A stretch of DNA of 8,466 nucleotides from Comamonadaceae bacterium (GTDB taxonomy: Bacteria; Pseudomonadota; Gammaproteobacteria; Burkholderiales; Burkholderiaceae). Location of the stretch: assembly GCA_947377705.1 (NCBI GenBank), contig CANCGU010000111.1, forward strand, positions 1 to 8,466, in the 5' to 3' direction. A program made the translations under genes and the position numbers. The notes under the pieces were generated by a model. It was given only the letters and a program-made list of their open reading frames with translations. It was not told the origin of the DNA and did no database searches. Shown in pieces: positions 1-5,998 of the stretch (the first letter of the stretch is position 1; every line of letters starts with the position of its first letter).

Positions 1-306
<306 letters not shown>

Positions 307-317
307 AGCGACCCTCT

Positions 318-348
318 CAACAAAGGCCCGAAAGGGCCTTTGTTGTTA
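318..348 (+). terminator. Hairpin terminator after rpoC
   Basis: A perfect 12-bp inverted repeat lies 11 nt after the rpoC stop codon: left arm CAACAAAGGCCC (318-329), GAAA tetraloop (330-333), right arm GGGCCTTTGTTG (334-345). The core is GC-rich and the loop is a stable GNRA type. There is no long T-run after the full stem; only TTA follows. If the outer CAAC/GTTG pairs stay open, the 3' side reads TTTGTTGTT and could act as an imperfect U-tract. It is probably an intrinsic terminator for the rpoBC operon. It may let some transcription through to the LemA-like gene, which has no clear promoter of its own. Confidence 0.8.
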
Positions 349-371
349 TGGGCAAAGTGGTTTGAAGGCAC

Positions 372-377
372 AAGGAG
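372..377 (+). promoter_or_regulatory. Shine-Dalgarno site of the LemA-like gene
   Basis: AAGGAG stands 6 nt before the ATG at 384, an almost consensus ribosome binding site. It fixes the start of the LemA-like protein and is the strongest such site in the plus-strand block, fitting a first gene that cannot rely on coupling to an upstream gene. Confidence 0.8.
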
Positions 378-383
378 TTCAAC

Positions 384-941
384 ATGCTCAATGCGTGGTG
401 GTTTTGGCTGTTCATTGCGGTGATGGTGTTTTGGAGCGTGGGCGCGTACCGCCGTTTGGTGGGTCTGCGCACGGCCGTGAACAAACAGTTTGCTGTGCTC
501 GAAGAGCTCATGCTGCGTTACCAAGCACTGGTGCAAGAGGCCACCACGGCAGCGGTGACTTCGCCTTCAGGTTGGCAAACGGCTGTGTCGCCAGAGCTGG
601 GGGCCAGCCATTGGACCCGTTTGCAAGTGGCGGCCAATTTGTCGGCCATGGCCTTGGCGCGCATGCAAGAGCACCCGTTAGAGCCCTCGTCTGCCATCGC
701 CCTGGTTGCCACCAGCCGTGATTTGCAGGACGCGTGGGAAGCCCTCACGCATCCAGACGTTTACTACGTGTCGGTCCCGGCCGAGCTGACCCAACGTTGG
801 TCGGAGCTAGGTATTTCTATTCAACCGGATTTGCAGCGCTTCAACCAAGCTGTGATCAATTACAACGAAGCCATTGACATGTTTCCTGCGATTTGGATGG
901 CGCATTTGTTCAAGTTCAAACCTGGACGCATTTTGGGATGA
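384..941 (+). CDS. LemA-family-like membrane-anchored protein
   Basis: A 185-residue protein of unknown cellular role that resembles the LemA family. Residues 4-21 (WWFWLFIAVMVFWSVGAY) form one hydrophobic N-terminal segment, probably a membrane anchor. Next comes a LemA-like opening of the helical domain (YRRLVGLRTAVNKQFAVLEE, about 22-41). The C-terminus (153-185) has the family-like pattern FNQAVINYNEAIDMFPA followed by FKFKPGRI. Length is normal for LemA. The central part is divergent: the usual basic and Pro-Asn-Leu-Val-containing segment after the first helix reads LMLRYQALVQEA here, so the assignment depends on the two ends. The ATG at 384 is supported by a strong ribosome binding site. 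The stop codon overlaps the rsmB start (ATGA), which suggests translational coupling. LemA proteins are widespread but have no agreed biochemical function, so none is proposed. Confidence 0.75.
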   Translation: MLNAWWFWLFIAVMVFWSVGAYRRLVGLRTAVNKQFAVLEELMLRYQALVQEATTAAVTSPSGWQTAVSPELGASHWTRLQVAANLSAMALARMQEHPLEPSSAIALVATSRDLQDAWEALTHPDVYYVSVPAELTQRWSELGISIQPDLQRFNQAVINYNEAIDMFPAIWMAHLFKFKPGRILG

Positions 942-2278
942 GTGAACACAAACCCACATCCGTCCCCCTGTGGCAACAGTTACAAGCCGTGGCTCAGGTC
1001 CTGGCGCAGGTGCGACGTGGTGTGTCTGGCACAGCGGCCTTAGAGAGCGTGCCCTCTGCACTGCGCCCAGGCGTGCAAGCCTTGCTGTTTCAAGCGTTGC
1101 GCCAATTAGGCCGCGCGCAAGCATTGCGTGCGCAGTTAGCGTCGCGTGCGCCCGCACCTTTGCCCGATGCCTTGTTATGTACTGCCCTGGCTTTGGCTTG
1201 GGACCCTGACAACGCCCCTTATGAGCCGCACACCTTGGTGAACCAAGCGGTAGAAGCCGCTAAAAAAACACGTAGTTTGCAAATGCAGGCTAACTTTTTG
1301 AATGCGTGTTTGCGCCGGTTTTTGCGAGAGCGCGATGCCCTTGTGCGCGCGACCGATGCTGATGTGTTCGCGCAATGGAACCACCCCGAGTGGTGGGTCA
1401 AGCGTTTGCAAAAAGACCATCCCGAGCATTGGCAAGACATCTTGCGCGCTAACAACCAAGCCGCGCCCATGACCTTGCGTGTGAATACAGCGCGCATCAG
1501 TCGGGACGCATTACAAACCGATTGGGAAAACCATGGCTTGCTGTCCCATCCAGTCGGCGAGCAAGGTTTGTTGTTAGAGCAGGCGCACGCTGTGCGCGAT
1601 ATTCCTGGTTTTGCTGAAGGCCTGTGCTCGGTGCAAGACGCGGCGGCGCAATGTGCCGCACAAATCTTGTTAGACGGCTTGGCACCCCCAAGTCAACCCT
1701 TGCGCATCCTCGATGCTTGCGCCGCACCGGGCGGCAAGACGGCGCATCTCTTGGAAATGTTGAACGACAAATCCGAAGTCACGGCCTTAGACATTGACCC
1801 CCAGCGTTGCGAGCGCATTGCGCAAAATTTGCAGCGCATTGGACGTACCGCCAAAGTCATTGCTGCAGATGCGGCCCTGACCAAAACATGGTGGGATGGG
1901 CAGCTCTTTGACGCTGTTTTGTTGGATGCCCCTTGCACCGCCTCGGGCATCGTGCGCCGCCATCCCGATGTGCGCTGGTTGCGCCGTGAGACAGACATAG
2001 ACAAGCTTGCGGTGATTCAGAAAAACTTACTCAAACAGCTTTGGCCCTTGGTCAAACCGGGTGGCCGTTTGTTGTATTGCACCTGCTCGGTTTTCAGGGC
2101 CGAAGGTGAGAACCAAGCCAAAACGTTTGTTGAACACAACACCAACGCGCGTTTACTGCCGTCTCTGGGCCATTTAAGGCCCCAAACGCGCACAACCACG
2201 GCCGTGCTCACCGACAATCTGCAAGGTGACCATGACGGCTTTTATTACGCTCTGTTTGAAAAGCTTCCTGCGCCTTGA
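938..2278 (+). CDS. rsmB: 16S rRNA (cytosine-967-C5)-methyltransferase RsmB
   Basis: A 446-residue S-adenosylmethionine-dependent enzyme that in E. coli methylates C967 of 16S rRNA. The N-terminal third is the NusB-like RNA-binding domain (conserved LVNQAVEAAKK and FLNACLRRFLRE). The methyltransferase domain follows. Motif I is DACAAPGGKTAH (Asp259 to about His270, the SAM-binding loop), followed by the acidic ALDIDPQR. Motif IV is DAPCTASGIVRRHPDVRW with Cys333. Motif VI is YCTCSVFRAEGEN with Cys383. By family precedent Cys383 is the nucleophile and Cys333 helps release the product; both are present, so the enzyme should be active. I chose the ATG at 938: it overlaps the LemA-like stop as ATGA and gives a normal N-terminus (MSEHKPTSVPLWQQ). 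An upstream in-frame ATG at 893 would add 15 residues that overlap the preceding gene and look unlike RsmB. The 3' end overlaps the next gene by 47 nt. Confidence 0.96.
   Translation: MSEHKPTSVPLWQQLQAVAQVLAQVRRGVSGTAALESVPSALRPGVQALLFQALRQLGRAQALRAQLASRAPAPLPDALLCTALALAWDPDNAPYEPHTLVNQAVEAAKKTRSLQMQANFLNACLRRFLRERDALVRATDADVFAQWNHPEWWVKRLQKDHPEHWQDILRANNQAAPMTLRVNTARISRDALQTDWENHGLLSHPVGEQGLLLEQAHAVRDIPGFAEGLCSVQDAAAQCAAQILLDGLAPPSQPLRILDACAAPGGKTAHLLEMLNDKSEVTALDIDPQRCERIAQNLQRIGRTAKVIAADAALTKTWWDGQLFDAVLLDAPCTASGIVRRHPDVRWLRRETDIDKLAVIQKNLLKQLWPLVKPGGRLLYCTCSVFRAEGENQAKTFVEHNTNARLLPSLGHLRPQTRTTTAVLTDNLQGDHDGFYYALFEKLPAP
2223..2226 (+). promoter_or_regulatory. Shine-Dalgarno site of the DUF4390 gene, inside rsmB
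   Basis: AAGG lies 5 nt before the ATG at 2232, within the rsmB coding sequence. It favours ATG 2232 over the in-frame GTG at 2226, which overlaps the ribosome binding site itself. Confidence 0.55.
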
Positions 2279-2882
2279 GCCGTTCTTTTGGAGCGGCATC
2301 AAACGCGGGAGACTGTGCTGCGTCGCCTTGTGCTTGAGCGTTGCGGGCATCGCACAAGCCGATACTTCTGTGGACTTACAGGCGCTGAAACTAGAGCGCC
2401 AAGACACCGCGCTTTACATGTCAGGCACCTGGCGATTTGATTTACCTCCTGCCTTGGAAGATGCGCTGCTCAAAGGCATCACGCTGTATTTCGTGACAGA
2501 GGTCGACATCAACCAAGAGCGTTGGTATTTCTACAACCAACGCGTGGCGCATGCCGAGCGACATGTGCGATTGTTTTACCAGCCCCTCACGCGCCGCTGG
2601 CGCGTCAACATTTCTCCACAACCGTTCAGCTTGGGTGGTTTGGGCATGAGCTTGGGGCAAAGTTACGACACGGCAGACGAGGCCCTCAACGCTGTCAGTC
2701 GCATTGTGCAATGGCGCATTGCCAACGCGACAGATGTCAACTTGGATGCCAAGCAAACGATCAGTATCAATTTCAAACTCGATCTCAAGCAATTGCCACG
2801 TCCCTTGCAGATTGGTGCGGCGGGGCATAGCGATTGGAACATTGGGTTTAGCAAAACACAGCGCTTGGAGCTGACACCATGA
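2232..2882 (+). CDS. Exported DUF4390 family protein
   Basis: A 216-residue protein that I assign to the uncharacterised DUF4390 family, which in betaproteobacteria typically lies directly before ntrY. The N-terminus has a basic stretch (IKRGR, about 23-27), a hydrophobic core (LCCVALCLSVAGI) and AQA-D, a good signal peptidase I site after residue 43. The mature part should therefore be periplasmic. Family-like features in the mature part include a hydrophobic strand followed by EDALLKGITLYFVTEVDI, then RWYFYNQRVAHAERHVRLFY, LTRRWRVNIS, and a C-terminal KLDLKQLPRPLQIGA. No catalytic motif is visible. The n-region before the hydrophobic core is about 27 residues, long for a signal peptide, so translation could begin further in at a TTG or CTG; the ribosome binding site favours ATG 2232. 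The stop overlaps the ntrY start as ATGA. Function is unknown; an accessory role for the NtrY sensor is an inference from position and topology. Confidence 0.85.
   Translation: MTAFITLCLKSFLRLEPFFWSGIKRGRLCCVALCLSVAGIAQADTSVDLQALKLERQDTALYMSGTWRFDLPPALEDALLKGITLYFVTEVDINQERWYFYNQRVAHAERHVRLFYQPLTRRWRVNISPQPFSLGGLGMSLGQSYDTADEALNAVSRIVQWRIANATDVNLDAKQTISINFKLDLKQLPRPLQIGAAGHSDWNIGFSKTQRLELTP
2867..2870 (+). promoter_or_regulatory. Shine-Dalgarno site of ntrY
   Basis: GGAG lies 8 nt upstream of the ATG at 2879, inside the end of the DUF4390 gene. It supports the ATGA-overlap start of the kinase, so ntrY can start by reinitiation or independently. Confidence 0.55.
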
Positions 2883-5158
2883 TTGAGTTGGCTGAAAAGC
2901 GTGTGCGCCTTTCAAGCTTTCAGATGCGGTGGTTGTTGGTCATCAGTGCAGCCGTGGTGCTGGGGCTGGGTTTGGTGCTGTTGTTCTTACTCACGCAAGC
3001 CACGGACAACCGTGAGCTGTACGAGCGCAACTATCGACAACTCTTTGGCCTGAATGTGGTCGTTGCCACATTGCTGATGGGCATGATTGCGTGGTTGTCC
3101 GTGCGCTTGCTGCTGCGCTTGCGGCAAGGCAAATTCGGTAGCCGCTTGCTGCTGAAGATTGCGGCAACCTTTGCATTGGTGGGTTTTGTGCCTGGCTTGC
3201 TGATTTACAGCGTGTCTTATCAGTTCGTGTCGCGCTCCATCGAGAGTTGGTTTGACGTGAAAGTGGAGGGCGCGCTAGACGCTGGCTTGAGCTTGGGCCG
3301 CACCACACTCGACACCTTGGCAAATGACTTGGGCCAGAAAACACGCACAGCCAGCGTGCAAATCAACGACTTACCAGATGCTTCCGTGGGCGTGGCGTTG
3401 GACCGCATGAAAGACCAATTGGGTGCCGATGATGTGATTCTGTGGAACACCACGGGGCAAGCCTTGGCCAGTGCGGGGGACTCGCGATACAAAATTACCC
3501 CCGACCGACCGACCTCTGCACAAATGCGTTTGGTCAAAACACAAAGCGTGGTCACTGCCGTCGAAGGCCTCGATGAGGCAGATACCCAAGGCACTGCCAA
3601 AGCTCGCATCCGTGCTTTGGTGCTGGTGGCACCGTCGGGCTTGGGCCTGCTCATTGAGCCCCGTGTGCTGCAAGTCACCAAAGCCTTGCCGCCGACGTTG
3701 GTGAGCAATGCCTTGGCTGTGGAGGTCGCTTACCGAGAGTACCAAGAGCGTGCGCTCGGGCGCGAAGGCCTGCGCACCATGTACATCGGCACCTTGACCC
3801 TCAGCTTGTTCCTGGCGGTGTTTGGTGCCGTGTTGCTGGCGGTGCTGTTGGGTAACCAACTGGCGCGTCCGTTGTTGATGTTGGCCGAAGGTGTGCGCGA
3901 TGTGGCTGCAGGTGACCTGAGCCCCAAGCCGACGTTGCAAGGGCGAGATGAACTCGGCGGTTTGACACGTTCATTTGCTCAGATGACACAGCAACTGTCG
4001 GATGCACGCGCGGCTGTGGATCGAAGCATGTTGCAAGTGCACACCTCGCGCGCCAACTTGCAAACCATTCTCGACAACCTCACGGCCGGCGTGATTGTGA
4101 TGACAGACCAAGGGCTGATCAAGTCCTCCAACCCTGGTGCCACGCGCATTTTGCGTGTGCCGCTGGCCGCTTGGGAAGGGCGCGCCCTCAGTGACATTGA
4201 AGGCTTAGCCGAATTTGCCCAACATGTGCAAACAGAGTTTGATGGCTTCTTAGGCGAACGCAGCCAACACGGCCTAGACCATTGGCAACAATCGTTTGAA
4301 CTGCATGCCACGGCCATCAGCCCAGCCGTGCAATTGACCGACGACACGTTGCAGCACATCACCTTGCTGGCGCGCGGCGCAGTGTTGCCCAACAACGGAC
4401 GCTTGCTGGTGTTTGACGATATTTCTGAAATTGTGTCGGCCCAGCGTGCGCAGGCATGGGGCGAAGTGGCGCGTCGTTTGGCGCATGAAATCAAAAACCC
4501 ACTCACGCCCATTCAGCTGTCGGCAGAGCGTTTGGAAATCAAGCTCACGGGTAAATTGCAAGAGCCTGAGCAATTGATTTTGAATAAATCGGTCAAGACC
4601 ATCGTCGACCAAGTCGATGCCATGAAACGTTTGGTGAATGAGTTTCGTGATTACGCACGCTTGCCCGTTGCAGAACTCAAACCCCTAGACCTCAATGCTT
4701 TGGTGCAAGACGTCATGCAGCTTTACGGTGCAGAAAATGCCTCGGTGCCGGTGTATGCCCAGCTAGATGCGGCTTGTCCCATCATTCAGGGCGATGCGCA
4801 GCAATTGCGGCAGGTGGTGCACAACTTGTTGCAAAACGCGCAAGACGCGACAGAGGGGCAAGCCCACCCCATGGTGTCGATTGCGACGCAATGGGTGCCA
4901 ACATCGGGACGTGTGCGTTTGGTGGTGCGAGACAATGGGCCGGGGTTTCCGCCCAAAATTCTCAACCGCGCGTTTGAGCCTTACGTCACCACCAAGTCGC
5001 GCGGCACGGGCCTCGGGTTGGCTGTGGTGAAAAAAATAGCCGACGAACACTCGGCGCGAATTGATTTAAAAAATCGTGGATTGCAGGGGCGGGTGATTGG
5101 TGCGCAAGTGTCGTTATCATTCCAAGTTGCAGAATCGCAACAAAACCTACTTATTTAA
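2879..5158 (+). CDS. ntrY: NtrY-type sensor histidine kinase
   Basis: A 759-residue membrane sensor kinase, a normal length for NtrY. Four hydrophobic segments are visible: about 18-39, 58-79, 91-113 and 301-324. The basic flanks (KRVR, RLRQGKFGSR) fit a cytoplasmic N-terminus and a large periplasmic sensing region of roughly residues 114-300. A HAMP domain follows (about 325-378; PLLMLAEGVRDVAAGDL, then GRDELGGLTRSF), then a PAS domain from about 394 (LQTILDNLTAGVIVMTDQG). The dimerisation/phosphoacceptor helix contains RRLAHEIKNPLTPIQLSAER with His536 as the phosphorylated residue. The ATPase domain has an N box HNLLQNAQDA (Asn653), G1 box DNGPGF (685-690), the FEPYVTTK segment, and G2 box GTGLGL (709-714). 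All catalytic motifs are intact. The expected role is autophosphorylation and transfer to the downstream regulator. In other proteobacteria NtrYX is linked to nitrogen, redox or envelope responses; the signal here is unknown. The start overlaps the DUF4390 stop. Confidence 0.95.
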   Translation: MIELAEKRVRLSSFQMRWLLVISAAVVLGLGLVLLFLLTQATDNRELYERNYRQLFGLNVVVATLLMGMIAWLSVRLLLRLRQGKFGSRLLLKIAATFALVGFVPGLLIYSVSYQFVSRSIESWFDVKVEGALDAGLSLGRTTLDTLANDLGQKTRTASVQINDLPDASVGVALDRMKDQLGADDVILWNTTGQALASAGDSRYKITPDRPTSAQMRLVKTQSVVTAVEGLDEADTQGTAKARIRALVLVAPSGLGLLIEPRVLQVTKALPPTLVSNALAVEVAYREYQERALGREGLRTMYIGTLTLSLFLAVFGAVLLAVLLGNQLARPLLMLAEGVRDVAAGDLSPKPTLQGRDELGGLTRSFAQMTQQLSDARAAVDRSMLQVHTSRANLQTILDNLTAGVIVMTDQGLIKSSNPGATRILRVPLAAWEGRALSDIEGLAEFAQHVQTEFDGFLGERSQHGLDHWQQSFELHATAISPAVQLTDDTLQHITLLARGAVLPNNGRLLVFDDISEIVSAQRAQAWGEVARRLAHEIKNPLTPIQLSAERLEIKLTGKLQEPEQLILNKSVKTIVDQVDAMKRLVNEFRDYARLPVAELKPLDLNALVQDVMQLYGAENASVPVYAQLDAACPIIQGDAQQLRQVVHNLLQNAQDATEGQAHPMVSIATQWVPTSGRVRLVVRDNGPGFPPKILNRAFEPYVTTKSRGTGLGLAVVKKIADEHSARIDLKNRGLQGRVIGAQVSLSFQVAESQQNLLI

Positions 5159-5179
5159 TTCAGCGAGACAAATTTAGAC

Positions 5180-5830
5180 ATGGCAAACATTCTGGTGGTG
5201 GATGACGAGTTGGGCATTCGGGACCTCTTGTTTGAGATCCTCAACGACGAAGGTCATGCGGTTGAGGTTGCAGAAAACGCGGCACAAGCGCGCATGGCTC
5301 GCCAAGCCGCACGTCCCGATTTGGTCTTGCTCGACATTTGGATGCCTGACACCGATGGCGTCACCTTGCTCAAAGAATGGGCCGGCTCGGGCTTGCTGAA
5401 CATGCCTGTGATCATGATGAGTGGTCACGCCACCATCGACACGGCCGTTGAGGCCACGCGCATTGGCGCCCAAGCGTTCTTGGAGAAGCCGATCACCATG
5501 CAAAAACTGCTCAAAGCGGTGGAGCAAGGGCTGGCGCGTAAACCTCTGGCCTCTGCAAAGCCGGGTTCGAGCGCAAGCAAAGAGGCGCCTGCGGCCTTGG
5601 ACGCCCCGCAAGCCGTGGTACTGCCCTCGACGCACCAAAGCTTTGACTTGGAACAGCCCCTGCGTGACGCCCGTGATGCTTTTGAACGCGCCTATTTTGA
5701 ATACCACCTCACACAAGAAAGCGGCTCCATGACCCGCGTCGCTGACAAAACGGGCTTAGAGCGCACACATCTGTATCGCAAGCTCAAACAGCTGGGTGTT
5801 GACCTGTCTAAAGCCAAACGCGTGGCTTGA
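5180..5830 (+). CDS. ntrX: NtrX-like response regulator, receiver plus Fis-type HTH (no AAA+ domain)
   Basis: A 216-residue response regulator, the likely phosphorylation partner of NtrY. The receiver domain (about 1-118) has the acidic pair Asp8/Asp9, phosphoacceptor Asp52 (LLDIWMPDTDG), Ser81 (MMSGHA) and Lys103 (LEKPI), so it should be functional. An Ala/Ser/Lys/Pro-rich linker (about 119-152) leads straight to a Fis-type helix-turn-helix (about 158-207; LRDARDAFERAYFEYHL, then GLERTHLYRKLKQLG). Canonical NtrX is roughly twice as long because a sigma54-interacting AAA+ ATPase sits between these two domains. Here that domain is absent, with no Walker A, GAFTGA or Walker B motif. The frame is continuous, so this is not a frameshift artefact. 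It is therefore expected to act without sigma54 activation, by direct binding to promoters. The DNA-binding domain resembles the NtrX C-terminus and the gene follows ntrY by 21 nt, which supports descent from NtrX. The ribosome binding site is weak (GAGA, 11 nt upstream). A RegA/PrrA-like two-domain regulator is the alternative name. Confidence 0.88.
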   Translation: MANILVVDDELGIRDLLFEILNDEGHAVEVAENAAQARMARQAARPDLVLLDIWMPDTDGVTLLKEWAGSGLLNMPVIMMSGHATIDTAVEATRIGAQAFLEKPITMQKLLKAVEQGLARKPLASAKPGSSASKEAPAALDAPQAVVLPSTHQSFDLEQPLRDARDAFERAYFEYHLTQESGSMTRVADKTGLERTHLYRKLKQLGVDLSKAKRVA

Positions 5831-5831
5831 A

Positions 5832-5861
5832 TTCAATAACCCTCGCTTAGAGTGTTACAAT
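5832..5861 (+). promoter_or_regulatory. Possible tRNA-Phe promoter
   Basis: TACAAT (5856-5861) is a good -10 match lying 9 nt before the tRNA. A weak -35 (TTCAAT, 5832-5837) precedes it with an 18-nt spacer. Transcription would start a few bases before the mature 5' end. The -35 matches poorly, and readthrough from ntrX is also possible. Confidence 0.4.
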
Positions 5862-5870
5862 ATTGCTCTC

Positions 5871-5946
<76 letters not shown>

Positions 5947-5950
5947 AAAC

Positions 5951-5984
5951 AAAAAGCCTCAGTGTTTCGCACTGAGGCTTTTTT
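5951..5984 (+). terminator. Bidirectional terminator between tRNA-Phe and rep
   Basis: A perfect 9-bp GC-rich stem, GCCTCAGTG (5956-5964) and CACTGAGGC (5970-5978), with a 5-nt TTTCG loop. It is flanked by AAAAA on the left (5951-5955) and TTTTTT on the right (5979-5984). On the plus strand it is a textbook intrinsic terminator for the tRNA transcript. On the minus strand the A-run becomes a U-tract, so the same element can end the convergent rep transcript, whose stop codon is only 15 nt away. Confidence 0.92.
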
Positions 5985-5998
5985 GTTTCTCGGCCTGC

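Noticed and set aside
893..937. Upstream in-frame ATG that would extend RsmB by 15 residues
   Set aside because: It lies inside the LemA-like gene and adds non-family sequence; ATG 938 forms a normal ATGA junction and a typical RsmB N-terminus.
807..1157. Open minus-strand frame across the LemA-like/rsmB junction (and similar long open frames opposite ntrY and rep)
   Set aside because: These lie opposite or within strongly supported genes, have no recognisable protein features, and are expected by chance in GC-rich DNA.
3622..3629. GCTGGTGG octamers (here and at 7250-7257) matching the E. coli Chi site
   Set aside because: Two copies are expected by chance in GC-rich Leu/Val-rich coding DNA, and the Chi sequence of this lineage is not known to me.
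5126..5159. Small inverted repeat GTTGC/GCAAC and AT-rich bases near the ntrY end, a possible internal ntrX promoter or attenuator
   Set aside because: The stem is only 5 bp. The -10-like TTTAAT (5154-5159) has its only -35-like partner 20 nt away, which is too far, so there is not enough to call a signal.
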